From Pseudomonas yamanorum (GTDB lineage: Bacteria > Pseudomonadota > Gammaproteobacteria > Pseudomonadales > Pseudomonadaceae): 64,000 nt of DNA. The notes beneath the pieces were generated by a model. It worked only from the letters and a program-made list of their open reading frames with translations, searched no databases and had not been told where the DNA came from. A program made the position numbers and the translations under genes. Each line of letters opens with the position of its first letter. The first letter of the stretch is position 1. Positions 9,486 through 18,856 of the stretch are shown here, one piece after another. The stretch is from positions 1,426,001 through 1,490,000 of the forward strand of contig NZ_LT629793.1 in assembly GCF_900105735.1 (NCBI RefSeq), read 5' to 3'.

Positions 9486-10031
9486 TTACAGTTTTTCCAG
9501 GGCCATATTCAACGCCAGCACGTTCACCACCGGCGGCCCCACCAACGGGCTTTCGATGTGCTCGTCCATCAAGCGCTCCAGGGTCGCCACCGGCAGATTA
9601 CGTGCGGCGGCTACCCGGGCCAGTTGATAGGCAATCGCCTGCGGTGGCAAGTGTGGATCAAGACCGCTGCCGGAGGTAGTCAGCAATGCCATCGGCACTG
9701 GGCCCTGGTCTGGCACCAGCAGTTTCTTGGCATCGTCAAATACACGAGTGGCCAGCGCTGGGTTGCTTGGGCCGAGGTTGCTGGCGCTGCTGGAAACCGT
9801 AGCAAACGCACCGGCAGATGGCCGCGGGTGGAACCAGCCGTCACCGGTGAAATCCTGGGCGATCAGGCTCGAACCGCGAACCTTGCCGCTGGCATCGTGT
9901 ACCAGGCTGCCGTTGGCTTGGTCAGGGAACGCGACTTGCGCCACGCCAGTGACAACCAGGGGATAGGCCACGCCGGTGATCAGGGTCATCAACACCAGCA
10001 GGCTCAGGGCCGGGCGGATTATGTTGGACAT
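9486..10031 (-). CDS. kdpC: KdpC, stabilising subunit of the K+-transporting ATPase
   Basis: A 181-residue protein with one N-terminal membrane helix (about 7-30, [20 protein letters not shown]) and a periplasmic domain. The conserved KdpC segments [24 protein letters not shown] and [11 protein letters not shown] are all present. KdpC helps the KdpAB complex bind K+ or ATP. The ATG at 10031 has a GAGGAA ribosome site. It follows kdpB after 67 bases. The last gene of the pump operon proper. Confidence 0.96.
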   Translation of the reverse strand: MSNIIRPALSLLVLMTLITGVAYPLVVTGVAQVAFPDQANGSLVHDASGKVRGSSLIAQDFTGDGWFHPRPSAGAFATVSSSASNLGPSNPALATRVFDDAKKLLVPDQGPVPMALLTTSGSGLDPHLPPQAIAYQLARVAAARNLPVATLERLMDEHIESPLVGPPVVNVLALNMALEKL

Positions 10032-10098
10032 TTCAAATTCCTCGATTCGGTTATTGCAACCTGCAGGCACCGGTTTGCCGGCGCCTGCAGGCATCGGG

Positions 10099-12162
10099 TC
10101 AAACCAGGTGCAGCGCGGTCAACAGCATGTCGATCGCCTTGATGCCCACAAACGGCACCAGAATTCCGCCCAGGCCGTAGATCAGCAGGTTGCGACGCAG
10201 CAACGCGGCCGCACTCGCCGCCTGTACGCGCACACCGCGCAGTGCCAGCGGGATCAGCACCACGATGATCAGGGCGTTGAACACAATGGCCGAGAGGATC
10301 GCGCTCTGCGGGCTTTGCAGGTGCATCACGTTGAGCACACCCAGTTGCGGGTAGATCGAGGCGAACAGCGCCGGCAGGATCGCGAAGTACTTGGCCACGT
10401 CGTTGGCAATAGAGAACGTCGTCAGCGCACCGCGGGTCACCAGCAATTCCTTGCCGATCTGCACCACGTCCAGCAGCTTGGTCGGGTCGCTGTCGAGGTC
10501 GACCATGTTGGCCGCTTCACGGGCAGCTTGAGTGCCGTCGTTCATTGCCATGCCGACGTCAGCCTGGGCCAGCGCCGGGGCGTCGTTGGCGCCGTCGCCG
10601 CACATCGCAACCAGGCGGCCGTCGTTCTGTTCGTGACGAATACGCGCCAGCTTTTTCTCCGGCGTGGCTTCGGCGAGCACGTCATCCACGCCGGCTTCAG
10701 CGGCAATCGCGGCGGCGGTCAGCGGGTTATCGCCAGTCACCATCACGGTGCGGATCCCCAGCTTGCGCAACTCGGCGAAACGTTCACGAATGCCTGGCTT
10801 GACCACGTCCTTGAGGTGAATGGCGCCGAGCAATTTGCCGTCGGCACACACCAGCAAAGGCGTGCCGCCGCTCTGGGCGATCTTGTCGATTTCCCGGGAG
10901 AGCGCCGGTTGCAGGTCGCGGCGTTGCAGGCCGATAAAGGCCAGCAGCGAATCCACGGCGCCTTTGCGGAACACACGGCCCTGGTAGTCGACGCCGGACA
11001 AGCGGGTTTCGGCGCTGAACGGTACCGAGGTCAACTCATCCGTCGACGGCTCGGCTTGCGGGTGCAGGCCACGCAGGTATTCGACGATGGATTTACCCTC
11101 GGCCGTGTCGTCCGCCAGGGACGCCAGCAGCGCGCCTTCGGCCAGTTCCTTGCCGCTGACACCGGGCGCGGCGATCACGTTGGTGCAGCGACGGTTACCA
11201 AAGGTGATGGTGCCGGTCTTGTCCAGCAGCAGTACGTGCACGTCCCCCGCCGCTTCCACCGCGCGACCGGATTTGGCGATCACGTTGAGGCGCACCAGGC
11301 GGTCCATACCGGCAATACCGATGGCCGACAACAGGCCGCCGATGGTGGTCGGAATCAGCGTGACCAACAGCGCCACCAGGAACACCAGCGGCAGGTTGCC
11401 ATTGGCGAAGTGGGCGAACGGCTGCAGGGTCACCACTACCAGCAGGAAGATCAGCGTCAGGCCGATCAGCAGGATATCCAACGCGATTTCGTTGGGGGTT
11501 TTCTGGCGTTTGGCGCCTTCCACCAGGGCAATCATGCGGTCCAGGGTCGACTCACCCGGGTTGGCGGTGATGCGGATCATCAACCAGTCCGAGACCAGGC
11601 GGGTGTTGCCGGTGACGGCCGAGCGGTCGCCGCCGGATTCACGGATGACCGGGGCCGATTCACCGGTGATGGCCGCTTCGTTGACCGCGGCAATACCTTC
11701 GATGACTTCGCCGTCACCCGGGATCATTTCCCCGGCGACCACACGTACCACATCGCCTTTACGCAAGCTGGTGGCCGGCACGACTTTGAAGCTGCCGTCG
11801 GTTTCCTTGCGGCGGGCGCTGAGGCCCTCGCTGCCCGCCTTGAGGCTGTCGGCACGGGCTTTGCCGCGACCTTCAGCCAAGGCTTCGGCGAAGTTGGCGA
11901 ACAGCACGGTGAACCACAGCCATACAGCAATTTGCACGGCAACGTAGGTCGGTACGGCAACATCCGGCACGAAGCACAGGATGGTGGTGAGGATCGCGGT
12001 CAGTTCGACCACCAGCATCACCGGCGAACGTTGCAGCTGGCGCGGGTCCAGCTTGACGAACGCCTGGACCAGCGCCGGGCGCCACAGGGCCGACATTGCG
12101 GTCTTGGCCGGCTCCTGGGTTTTCACCGGAGCCGCGTTTTTTGCAGGCATATTCATTTTCAT
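10099..12162 (-). CDS. kdpB: KdpB, catalytic P-type ATPase subunit
   Basis: A 687-residue P-type ATPase that powers K+ import. The phosphorylated Asp314 lies in the DKTGT motif. The TGES dephosphorylation loop appears as ITGESAPV, and the hinge as [10 protein letters not shown] and [11 protein letters not shown]. Several membrane helices flank these domains. It starts at 12162 behind an AAGGGG ribosome site, only 6 bases after the kdpA stop. Full length for the family and without visible damage. Confidence 0.97.
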   Translation of the reverse strand: MKMNMPAKNAAPVKTQEPAKTAMSALWRPALVQAFVKLDPRQLQRSPVMLVVELTAILTTILCFVPDVAVPTYVAVQIAVWLWFTVLFANFAEALAEGRGKARADSLKAGSEGLSARRKETDGSFKVVPATSLRKGDVVRVVAGEMIPGDGEVIEGIAAVNEAAITGESAPVIRESGGDRSAVTGNTRLVSDWLMIRITANPGESTLDRMIALVEGAKRQKTPNEIALDILLIGLTLIFLLVVVTLQPFAHFANGNLPLVFLVALLVTLIPTTIGGLLSAIGIAGMDRLVRLNVIAKSGRAVEAAGDVHVLLLDKTGTITFGNRRCTNVIAAPGVSGKELAEGALLASLADDTAEGKSIVEYLRGLHPQAEPSTDELTSVPFSAETRLSGVDYQGRVFRKGAVDSLLAFIGLQRRDLQPALSREIDKIAQSGGTPLLVCADGKLLGAIHLKDVVKPGIRERFAELRKLGIRTVMVTGDNPLTAAAIAAEAGVDDVLAEATPEKKLARIRHEQNDGRLVAMCGDGANDAPALAQADVGMAMNDGTQAAREAANMVDLDSDPTKLLDVVQIGKELLVTRGALTTFSIANDVAKYFAILPALFASIYPQLGVLNVMHLQSPQSAILSAIVFNALIIVVLIPLALRGVRVQAASAAALLRRNLLIYGLGGILVPFVGIKAIDMLLTALHLV

Positions 12163-12168
12163 ATCCCC

Positions 12169-13863
12169 TTAGAAGCCCATGCTCAAGTGTTCAGCGATAG
12201 GCCCAAGTGCCAGCGTCGGCAGGAAGGTCAGGCCGCCCACCAGCAAAATGGTCACGGTCAACAGGGTCACAAACAGCGGGCCGTGGGTCGGGAAGCTGTT
12301 CTGGCCAATCGGTGCGGTCTTCTTCATCGCCAGGCTGCCGGCCAGGGCCAGTACCGGGAGGATGTAGCCGAAGCGACCCAGCAACATCGACAGGCTCAAC
12401 ATCAGGTTGTGGAACGTGGTGTTGGCACTGAAGCCGCCGAACGCCGAACCGTTGTTGGCACTGGCCGAGGTGTAGGCGTACAGCAACTGGCTGAAACCGT
12501 GGGGGCCAGGGTTACTGATGGCACCGGCCGGGCCAGGCAGACTGGCGGCGATGGCGCCCAGCACCAGGGTGCCGACCGGCATCACCAGCAAGGTCACGAC
12601 CAGCAATTGCACTTCCTTGGCCTGGAGTTTCTTGCCGAGGTATTCCGGTGTACGACCAATCATCAAGCCGGCGAGGAATACCGCGATCAACACGTTAAGC
12701 AACATGCCGTACATGCCGGCACCGACGCCGCCGAAGATCACCTCGCCGACCATCATGTTGACCAGCGAGACCATCCCGCTCAGGGGATTGAGGCTGTCTT
12801 GCATGCCGTTGACCGAACCGTTGGACGCGGCGGTGGTGGCCACCGACCACAACACGGTACCGGTGGTGCCGAAGCGCGCTTCTTTACCTTCCTGCGGCGC
12901 GGCCTGTTCAACCGCCGGGTTGTTCAGCGCCGGGTTGGGCTGGTACTCGGCCCACATCGCAGTCGCACCACCGATGATGAACAAGGCCAGCATGCAACCG
13001 AGGATCGCCCGGCTCTGACGCAGGTCTTTCACGTAGTGGCCAAAGGTGAACACCAGCGCGACCGGGATCAGGATGATTGCGCCCAGCTCAAACAGGTTGG
13101 CCCAGGCGGTCGGGTCTTCAAATGGATGCGCCGAGTTGACACCGAAGAAACCACCGCCGTTGGTGCCCAATTGCTTGATCGCAATCTGGCTGGCGGCCGG
13201 GCCCAGTGGGATCACCTGGTCAACGCCCTGCAGGGTCACAGCGTTCACGTAATGAGCGAAGGTTTGAGGCACACCCTGCCACACCAGGAACAACGCGAGC
13301 ACCAGGCACAACGGCAACAGACCGTAGAGGGTGGCGCGGGTCATGTCGACCCAGAAGTTGCCCAAGGTCTTGGTGGATTTGCGACCGATCCCACGGCACA
13401 ACGCGACCAGGACGGCGAGACCGGTGGCCGCACTGACGAAGTTCTGTACGGTGAGGCCAGCCATCTGGCTGAGGTAGCTCAGGGACGCTTCACCACTGTA
13501 GTTCTGCCAGTTGGTGTTGGTCATGAAACTGATGGCGGTGTTGAACGCCAGGGTCCATTCCTGACCCGGCAATTTCTGCGGGTTCAGCGGCAGATAGTCC
13601 TGGAACAGCAGGATCGCGAACAGCAGCACGAAACCGGCCAGGTTGAACGCCAGCAACGCCAGCGCATATTTCTGCCAGCTCTGTTCCTGGTCTGCATCGA
13701 CACCCGAGAGGCGATAACAAACGCGCTCGACCGGACCGAACACCGGCGTGAGCCAGGTTCGCTGCCCTTCCATTACCTTGTAGTAGAGCCGCCCCAGGGC
13801 CGGTGCCGGAATCAGCACCAAGGCAAAGAAGGCGATGATCAGCCAATAGTCATAACTGTGCAT
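12169..13863 (-). CDS. kdpA: KdpA, potassium-binding and translocating subunit
   Basis: A 564-residue integral membrane protein with about ten helices. It has the four selectivity-filter-like loops of the SKT superfamily, for example FMTNTNWQNYSGE, QLGTNGGGFFGVNS, and SASANNGSAFGG. It carries K+ across the membrane in complex with KdpB and KdpC. The ATG at 13863 follows a GGAG ribosome site and kdpF ends 9 bases upstream, so the genes are clearly one operon. Confidence 0.97.
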   Translation of the reverse strand: MHSYDYWLIIAFFALVLIPAPALGRLYYKVMEGQRTWLTPVFGPVERVCYRLSGVDADQEQSWQKYALALLAFNLAGFVLLFAILLFQDYLPLNPQKLPGQEWTLAFNTAISFMTNTNWQNYSGEASLSYLSQMAGLTVQNFVSAATGLAVLVALCRGIGRKSTKTLGNFWVDMTRATLYGLLPLCLVLALFLVWQGVPQTFAHYVNAVTLQGVDQVIPLGPAASQIAIKQLGTNGGGFFGVNSAHPFEDPTAWANLFELGAIILIPVALVFTFGHYVKDLRQSRAILGCMLALFIIGGATAMWAEYQPNPALNNPAVEQAAPQEGKEARFGTTGTVLWSVATTAASNGSVNGMQDSLNPLSGMVSLVNMMVGEVIFGGVGAGMYGMLLNVLIAVFLAGLMIGRTPEYLGKKLQAKEVQLLVVTLLVMPVGTLVLGAIAASLPGPAGAISNPGPHGFSQLLYAYTSASANNGSAFGGFSANTTFHNLMLSLSMLLGRFGYILPVLALAGSLAMKKTAPIGQNSFPTHGPLFVTLLTVTILLVGGLTFLPTLALGPIAEHLSMGF

Positions 13864-13872
13864 AGCCTGCTC

Positions 13873-13962
13873 CTAGTTCCGATCCGCGCGTAACAGCGCA
13901 ACCAGCAGATAAATGAACAGCGCCACAGCCAACAGCAGTGACACCCCGTCCAGAACGCTCAT
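13873..13962 (-). CDS. kdpF: KdpF, small membrane subunit
   Basis: A 29-residue single-helix protein (MSVLDGVSLLLAVALFIYLL then ALLRADRN). KdpF is a lipid-like stabiliser of the KdpABC complex. It is preceded by a GGAGAAACTTC leader and is the first gene of the operon. It is short enough to be missed by automatic gene finders, but its position and helix with a basic tail are typical. Confidence 0.92.
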   Translation of the reverse strand: MSVLDGVSLLLAVALFIYLLVALLRADRN

Positions 13963-14018
13963 GGAAGTTTCTCCGTCGTGCGGCGACTGCCGCGTGTAGG
14001 AGGATTGTCCGCAGGAGT

Positions 14019-14094
14019 GGCGTAAAGGAACGAGAGCGACGGTATGGGTGGGGCGTAAAGACGGCGTAAAGAGTGGGTTTATGCGGGGTTTACG
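14019..14094. promoter_or_regulatory. Symmetrical CGTAAA/TTTACG repeats, probable KdpE operator in the kdp/eat divergent region
   Basis: The 13963-14273 gap between the divergent kdpF and eat genes holds no gene. Read towards kdpF, bases 14094-14054 give CGTAAA-N5-CATAAA-N7-TTTACG-N5-TTTACG, two direct-repeat pairs facing each other with 11-bp periodicity. A further copy of GGCGTAAAG lies at 14019-14027, exactly 33 bp from the next (14052) and 44 bp from the last (14063). OmpR-type regulators such as KdpE bind tandem half-sites one helical turn apart, and the E. coli kdp site contains TTTACACC. KdpE binding is inferred. Confidence 0.6.
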
Positions 14095-14273
14095 GGGGGA
14101 TTTGTGAGCGTTTGCTGGAGGCCGCGCCCCTATCTGGTGCAGGCCGAGGGAACATTCAAACGCCAAACCGTCCCCTCGGCGACAGTTCGGCGCCTTTACG
14201 ACATGGCATTGATGAATGGCATGTCCGCTGCAATGCCCTGAAACATTCCAAACCGTTCAGGGAGCGCTACACG

Positions 14274-15638
14274 ATGAACACACAACTCAAACCCACCTTG
14301 GGCACCCTGCATTTGTGGGGCATCGCCGTCGGACTGGTGATTTCCGGGGAGTATTTCGGCTGGAGCTATGGCTGGGGCGTGGCAGGAACACTGGGCTTCC
14401 TGGTGACCTCATTGATGGTCGCCGCCATGTACACCTGCTTTATATTCAGCTTCACCGAACTGACTACCGCGATTCCTCACGCTGGCGGCCCGTTTGCCTA
14501 CAGCCGCCGGGCATTTGGCGAAAAAGGCGGACTAATTGCCGGGTTGGCGACGCTGATTGAATTCGTGTTCGCCCCACCCGCTATCGCCCTGGCCATCGGC
14601 GCCTACTTGAATGTTCAGTTCCCGGCCCTTGATCCGAAACACGCGGCCGTCGGGGCCTACATTGTATTCATGGGCCTGAACATCCTTGGCGTGAAGCTGG
14701 CGGCGACCTTTGAACTGGTCGTATGCGTGCTCGCCGTCGCCGAACTGCTGGTGTTCATGGGTGTAGTCGCTCCCGCTTTCAGCTTCAGCCACTTCGCCCT
14801 GAATGGCTGGGCCGGCTCCGACACCTTCGGCGCGCCGGCGATTGCCGGAATGTTTGCGGCGATTCCATTTGCCATCTGGTTCTTCCTCGCCATCGAAGGC
14901 GCCGCCATGGCCGCCGAAGAAGCGAAAGATCCCAAGCGCACCATTCCAAAGGCCTACATCAGCGGCATCCTCACCTTGGTAATCCTGGCGATGGGCGTGA
15001 TGTTCTTTGCCGGCGGCGTCGGCGATTGGCGCACCCTGTCGAACATCAACGACCCGCTGCCCCAGGCAATGAAAACCGTGGTCGGCGACAGCTCAGGCTG
15101 GCTGCACATGCTCGTGTGGATCGGCCTGTTCGGCCTGGTGGCCAGCTTCCACGGGATCATCCTCGGTTACTCCCGCCAATTCTTCGCCCTGGCGCGCGCG
15201 GGCTACCTGCCCGCTTTCCTGGCCAAACTGTCGCGCTTTCAGACGCCGCACCGGGCAATCATCGCCGGTGGCATCGTCGGTATCGCGGCCATCTACAGCG
15301 ACGGACTGATTAACCTGGGTGGCATGACCCTGACCGCAGCAATGATCACCATGGCCGTGTTCGGCGCCATCGTCATGTACATCATGAGCATGCTCAGCCT
15401 GTTCAAACTGCGTAAGACCGAACCGCTGCTGGAACGCACCTTCCGCGCACCGGGTTATCCCATCGTACCGGGGATCGCGCTGGTACTGGCCGTGGTGTGC
15501 CTGGTGGCGATGGCGTGGTTCAACGCGCTGATAGGGCTGATCTTCCTGGGCTTCATGGTCGTGGGGTTTGTGTACTTCCAACTGACCGCGCAAGACCGCG
15601 CCGATGCGCCGGCGGATGCGATGTTGACCGGGCTTTAA
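14274..15638 (+). CDS. eat: Ethanolamine permease-type APC transporter
   Basis: A 454-residue transporter of the APC superfamily with about 12 membrane helices. Conserved segments include LHLWGIAVGLVISGEYFGWS, ELTTAIPHAGGPFAYSRRAF, FFLAIEGAAMAAEEAKDPKR and GYSRQFFALARAGYLP, matching the ethanolamine permease subfamily. It should import ethanolamine or a related amine/amino acid across the inner membrane. In other Pseudomonas this gene usually precedes eutBC, which are absent here. The ATG at 14274 has a GGGAG ribosome site. Confidence 0.82.
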   Translation: MNTQLKPTLGTLHLWGIAVGLVISGEYFGWSYGWGVAGTLGFLVTSLMVAAMYTCFIFSFTELTTAIPHAGGPFAYSRRAFGEKGGLIAGLATLIEFVFAPPAIALAIGAYLNVQFPALDPKHAAVGAYIVFMGLNILGVKLAATFELVVCVLAVAELLVFMGVVAPAFSFSHFALNGWAGSDTFGAPAIAGMFAAIPFAIWFFLAIEGAAMAAEEAKDPKRTIPKAYISGILTLVILAMGVMFFAGGVGDWRTLSNINDPLPQAMKTVVGDSSGWLHMLVWIGLFGLVASFHGIILGYSRQFFALARAGYLPAFLAKLSRFQTPHRAIIAGGIVGIAAIYSDGLINLGGMTLTAAMITMAVFGAIVMYIMSMLSLFKLRKTEPLLERTFRAPGYPIVPGIALVLAVVCLVAMAWFNALIGLIFLGFMVVGFVYFQLTAQDRADAPADAMLTGL

Positions 15639-15704
15639 GGTTACCGGGGCAGAACGGGCCTACAATGAACTACTAAGAAAGCCCGTTACTCAAAGCAGTC
15701 ATTA

Positions 15705-15725
15705 CCGTGGGAAATTTTCCCACGG
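15705..15725. promoter_or_regulatory. Perfect 21-bp palindrome upstream of the DUF2897 gene
   Basis: Arms CCGTGGGAAA and TTTCCCACGG surround a single central T. It lies 67 bases after the eat stop and 23 bases before the DUF2897 ATG. It could be the eat terminator (only TTTG follows) or a protein-binding operator; I cannot decide. Confidence 0.5.
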
Positions 15726-15748
15726 TTTGCTGCCTCAAGGAGAGCCCT

Positions 15749-15916
15749 ATGCCGTGGTATGCCTGGTTGATATTAGTGGTCGCGATCGGTTCGATCGTCG
15801 GTGGTTTGTTGATGCTGCGAGACAGCGCCAACAAGGTTGAATTGACCGAAGAACAACGCCAGCGCGTGGCAGAGCGAAATGCCCAGGCGGACTCCAAGGA
15901 TGCCCAGGATCGCTGA
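15749..15916 (+). CDS. DUF2897 family small membrane protein
   Basis: A 55-residue protein with one membrane helix (MPWYAWLILVVAIGSIVGGL) and a charged cytoplasmic tail rich in Glu, Gln, Arg and Asp. It matches the DUF2897 family, which is widespread in Pseudomonas and has no known function. An AAGGAGA ribosome site 6 bases upstream fixes the ATG at 15749 rather than 15707. Confidence 0.85.
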   Translation: MPWYAWLILVVAIGSIVGGLLMLRDSANKVELTEEQRQRVAERNAQADSKDAQDR

Positions 15917-16015
15917 GGCTGAAGCGGCTCTCCGTTGAGCCGCACAATTTTGTAAACACCCGCGTACGCCCAGCCAAGCTTGGTTAATATGGCCTGATGT
16001 TTCGGAGGCCTTCCC

Positions 16016-16594
16016 ATGCGCTATTCACAAGACCACAAAGCTCAAACCCACCAGCGCATCATCAAGGAGGCTTCGGTACGCTTTCGCCGTGACGGCATCG
16101 GTGCGACCGGTTTGCAGCCACTGATGAAAGCGCTGAACCTGACGCATGGCGGGTTTTATGCGCACTTCAAGTCCAAGGATGAGTTGGTAGAGAAGGCGTT
16201 ACAGGCGGCGGCGACAGAGCTGGATGCGCATTGCGCAATGCTATTCAGCCAGGAACGGCCGCTGGAAGCGTTTATCGACAGCTATCTGTCTGAATGGCAC
16301 CAGACCTCTCCGGATCAAGGCTGCCCGCTGACGACGATGTCATCGGAGATGGGGTTGCGTGGGCAGAACAGCCGCACCACCGATGAAGTCCTCAATGCTC
16401 GACTCAAACAGGTTGAAACGGCGCTTGGCAACCCGAATGCCGGGGAGCAGAGCCTGGTGCTGATGTCGACGCTGGTGGGGGCGTTGGTGCTGGCAAGAAG
16501 CGTGGAGAGTGCCGAGTTGGCGACACGGATTCTTGATGTGGTGCGGGGGAGCTTGAAGGCGGAGGTTGTTGAACAAAAGAAAGCCGGTCGATGA
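16016..16594 (+). CDS. TetR/AcrR family transcriptional regulator
   Basis: A 192-residue repressor-type regulator. The N-terminal helix-turn-helix domain (about residues 8-55) has the TetR signature GIGATGLQPLMKALNLTHGGFYAHFKSKDELV (split here only by spacing of helices). The C-terminal ligand domain carries DQGCPLTTMSSEM, typical of the NemR/AcuR-like branch that senses reactive electrophiles. A GGAGG ribosome site precedes the ATG. Its target is not evident: it is not divergent from an obvious partner, and the next gene on the other side points towards it. Confidence 0.88.
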   Translation: MRYSQDHKAQTHQRIIKEASVRFRRDGIGATGLQPLMKALNLTHGGFYAHFKSKDELVEKALQAAATELDAHCAMLFSQERPLEAFIDSYLSEWHQTSPDQGCPLTTMSSEMGLRGQNSRTTDEVLNARLKQVETALGNPNAGEQSLVLMSTLVGALVLARSVESAELATRILDVVRGSLKAEVVEQKKAGR

Positions 16595-16599
16595 CCGGC
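16583..16599 (+). terminator. Hairpin overlapping the tetR stop
   Basis: GCCGGTC-GAT-GACCGGC, a 7-bp GC-rich stem that includes the stop codon; a TTTT run follows 11 bases later. It lies between convergent genes and may work in both directions, though the T tract is not adjacent. Confidence 0.45.
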
Positions 16600-16621
16600 C
16601 TCCTCGGCTGTTTTCAGGTTC

Positions 16622-16954
16622 TTATTTCACCTCAAGCCTGTCGCGGTTCTTTTCCAGAAGCGCCTTGCCGATTCCCTTTACTTCCAGTAACTCATCTATC
16701 GCCGTGAAGGGGCCGTTGGTTTCGCGGTAGGCGATGATAGCCTTCGCTTTGGCGGCGCCAATGCCGAATAGATCACGGCGCAGAGTTTCAGCGTCAGCGG
16801 AGTTGAGGCTGACTTTGGTGGTTTGGTCGACCTTGGTCATTTGGGCGGCGATGGGGGTTGGGGTCTCGGGTTTGGGGGCGGGTGCGGCCGTGGTGGCTAG
16901 CGAGAGGCTGGTGAGGAAGGCGAAGATGAGGGAGGAGAAATACGCTTTATGCAT
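16622..16954 (-). CDS. ComEA-like helix-hairpin-helix protein
   Basis: A 110-residue exported protein. An N-terminal signal peptide of about 23 residues ends near LATTAAPA. A Pro/Thr-rich linker follows, then a C-terminal double helix-hairpin-helix (VSLNSADAETL, GIGAAKAKAIIAYRE, VKGIGKALLEKNRDRL). The ComEA type binds double-stranded DNA in the periplasm during natural uptake. In Pseudomonas this small gene regularly flanks the wbpM end of the O-antigen locus, and here too it marks the island border. Full length and intact. Confidence 0.9.
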   Translation of the reverse strand: MHKAYFSSLIFAFLTSLSLATTAAPAPKPETPTPIAAQMTKVDQTTKVSLNSADAETLRRDLFGIGAAKAKAIIAYRETNGPFTAIDELLEVKGIGKALLEKNRDRLEVK

Positions 16955-16982
16955 TGGTGACGCTCCATGACATCGATAAGGG

Positions 16983-17009
16983 AAAAGCAGCTTTTCCGAA
17001 GCTGCTTTT
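16983..17009. terminator. Bidirectional terminator at the island border
   Basis: AAAAGCAGCTT-TTCCG-AAGCTGCTTTT is an 11-bp perfect stem with A and T tracts, so it can end transcription from either side. It is 28 bases upstream of the comEA-like start and would insulate that gene from the polysaccharide island. Confidence 0.75.
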
Positions 17010-17365
17010 CAAACTTAGGTGATGTTTGGGGAGAGTCAAAAATGGGTGAGTTACAGGGTGTGAATGTTGACCGCCAAGCCTGCGCCTCAAGCAAAACAGG
17101 TATCGCCTTTTGGACGGCTTTTGGAGCCCCGGACAGAGGACTCTTCCCAAATAGTGAACAATATCTCCACTCATGAGGAGCGCACCTTGAAAACACGCCG
17201 CCCCACCGTTTTCATGGCTGGACCTATCAGATATTTAATAGAACTCGGAAAAATCATACAATACAAAAAATGGATTCTCATGATAGGCAACTGTTAATGG
17301 CAAGGCAGCTGTACCAAATTGAGAATTAAAATGAGCAACTTTTATGAGGCTGGCCAAGGTTAAAC
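17010..17365. other. Gap before the island; possible 36-residue remnant ORF
   Basis: No full gene is visible. From 17187 to 17297 on the plus strand a TTG codon behind GAGGAG opens a 36-codon frame (MKTRRPTVFMAGPIRYLIEL then GKIIQYKK). It could be a leader peptide or the first part of a truncated gene; I do not recognise it. The DNA becomes AT-rich here and probably holds the promoter for the gene starting at 17366. Confidence 0.35.
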
Positions 17366-18724
17366 ATGAAGAAATACTACTTGAATCCTATAGGCCTGAT
17401 ATCAATTGCTTTTTCAATTATCGCCCTTTCCTCATTTTATCCTGGTGTCATGACATGGGACAGCATGGATCAACTGAGACAAGCAAGGGCTGCAACCTAT
17501 ACTGATTGGCAACCCCCGGCGATGGCATTCCTATGGAGTTTGTTAATTCAGGTAATCGATGGCCCTGGCGGCATGCTGATCTTTCAATTCACCTTACTAT
17601 GGGCCACCGCGCTGACATTGTACAAATGGTGCATCAAAGAAGGCTACCGTTTTGGCGCATGCTTTTTGATACTCCCCATCCTGCCTTGGGTGATGAACTT
17701 CCAATTTGCAATCTGGAAGGATGTCAATATGGCGTACGCTTGGGGGCTTGCCATTGCCATATGTCTTTACTTCAAAAACCACGATAAATTTCCAAAGGTT
17801 GCAGCGACTTTAGTACTAACCTTATTTATCTTCGGTGCGCTTGTACGCACAAACTCACTAAGTGGTACGATTTTTCTTTTCCCCTTCCTATGTGCAACTA
17901 TTTTTAAAACAAAGTCCATCAAAAGCACCGTAATACTCATGATTCTTAGCTGCGTGGTAGTGATTTCCGCTCACCTGTCGGTGGTAGCACTACTCGGGGC
18001 ACAGAAAGCCAACTCGGTAAGCTACGTTATGTTCGACGATGTAGTGGCCTTGAAGCTAAAAGGTGTCGATGTTCCCACAAGCTTCCTCAGTTCGCAGGAC
18101 ATGATGACTATTGAGCATTGCGAATATCTTGATGTGCACAAAATAGGAGCCGCCTTCTGTTTAAGCGACGAGAAATTTGCGAGCATCACCAAAGAGCATT
18201 ATCAGGAATTGAAAACCGCCTGGATTGATAGCGTCCCCAAAAACTTTTCCACCTACATTTCATTCAGAACAGATGCCTTTCTCAATCTCACCCGTTCTCC
18301 CAGCCTGCCCCCGTACTATTACAGTGAATTCCATGTAATTAATTCACCCTTTACGGTGGGCTCTGGATTCCGACAGCCGTCCAGCACCGAAATACTTGTG
18401 GAACAATATGTAGAAACAAGCAGCAAGCTTTTCCCCGGACTCTACAAGCCCTATTTTTGGATACTCATTTCGTTGGGGTTGACTCTGTATTTATGGCTAA
18501 AGTCCAACCTTCGGCCCCATACACTTTGGCTTCTACCAATGTCGGGACTTTCTTACGCCATAAGTTACCTACCGATAACACCGGCGTCTGACTTCCGATA
18601 TGTATACTGGCTGTGCTATGTCACCACACTGTCAATCGTGATAATGATAAACATCCTATCCGAAAAAAAGGCCATCGACACAACTTCGAAGACGTATAAC
18701 ACAGCTAACCCACCGAATCCTTAG
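17366..18724 (+). CDS. Polytopic membrane protein, probable GT-C-type glycosyltransferase
   Basis: A 452-residue protein with around ten hydrophobic helices. The N-terminus reads SFYPGVMTWDSMDQLRQA, an acidic first periplasmic loop with Asp after the first helix, which is the usual active-site feature of GT-C enzymes that use polyprenyl-phosphate sugars. A large periplasmic loop (about residues 215-345) precedes the last helices. It lacks sequence features of a known Gtr protein that I can name. It converges with the six-gene unit at 18.9-24.0 kb, so it may be the transferase that uses that unit's lipid-linked sugar. ATG at 17366 has an AAGG ribosome site. AT-rich codon use. Confidence 0.7.
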   Translation: MKKYYLNPIGLISIAFSIIALSSFYPGVMTWDSMDQLRQARAATYTDWQPPAMAFLWSLLIQVIDGPGGMLIFQFTLLWATALTLYKWCIKEGYRFGACFLILPILPWVMNFQFAIWKDVNMAYAWGLAIAICLYFKNHDKFPKVAATLVLTLFIFGALVRTNSLSGTIFLFPFLCATIFKTKSIKSTVILMILSCVVVISAHLSVVALLGAQKANSVSYVMFDDVVALKLKGVDVPTSFLSSQDMMTIEHCEYLDVHKIGAAFCLSDEKFASITKEHYQELKTAWIDSVPKNFSTYISFRTDAFLNLTRSPSLPPYYYSEFHVINSPFTVGSGFRQPSSTEILVEQYVETSSKLFPGLYKPYFWILISLGLTLYLWLKSNLRPHTLWLLPMSGLSYAISYLPITPASDFRYVYWLCYVTTLSIVIMINILSEKKAIDTTSKTYNTANPPNP

Positions 18725-18856
18725 CACAAGCATCAACTAAAAAATAATGGCGCAATAGAACTCTGCCATTCACAGAGATTTGTTACTGAAACGAATGGCA
18801 GTTTGCAAATACATAAATCAGGTATTCATTCCGCTGCGCAGCCAACTTGCAGAGCG

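Noticed and set aside
9976..13893. 1305-codon plus-strand frame opposite kdpBA
   Set aside because: It is a shadow of GC-rich coding DNA: rich in His, Gln, Arg and Gly, with no domain, and lies over the certain kdpA, kdpB and kdpF genes.
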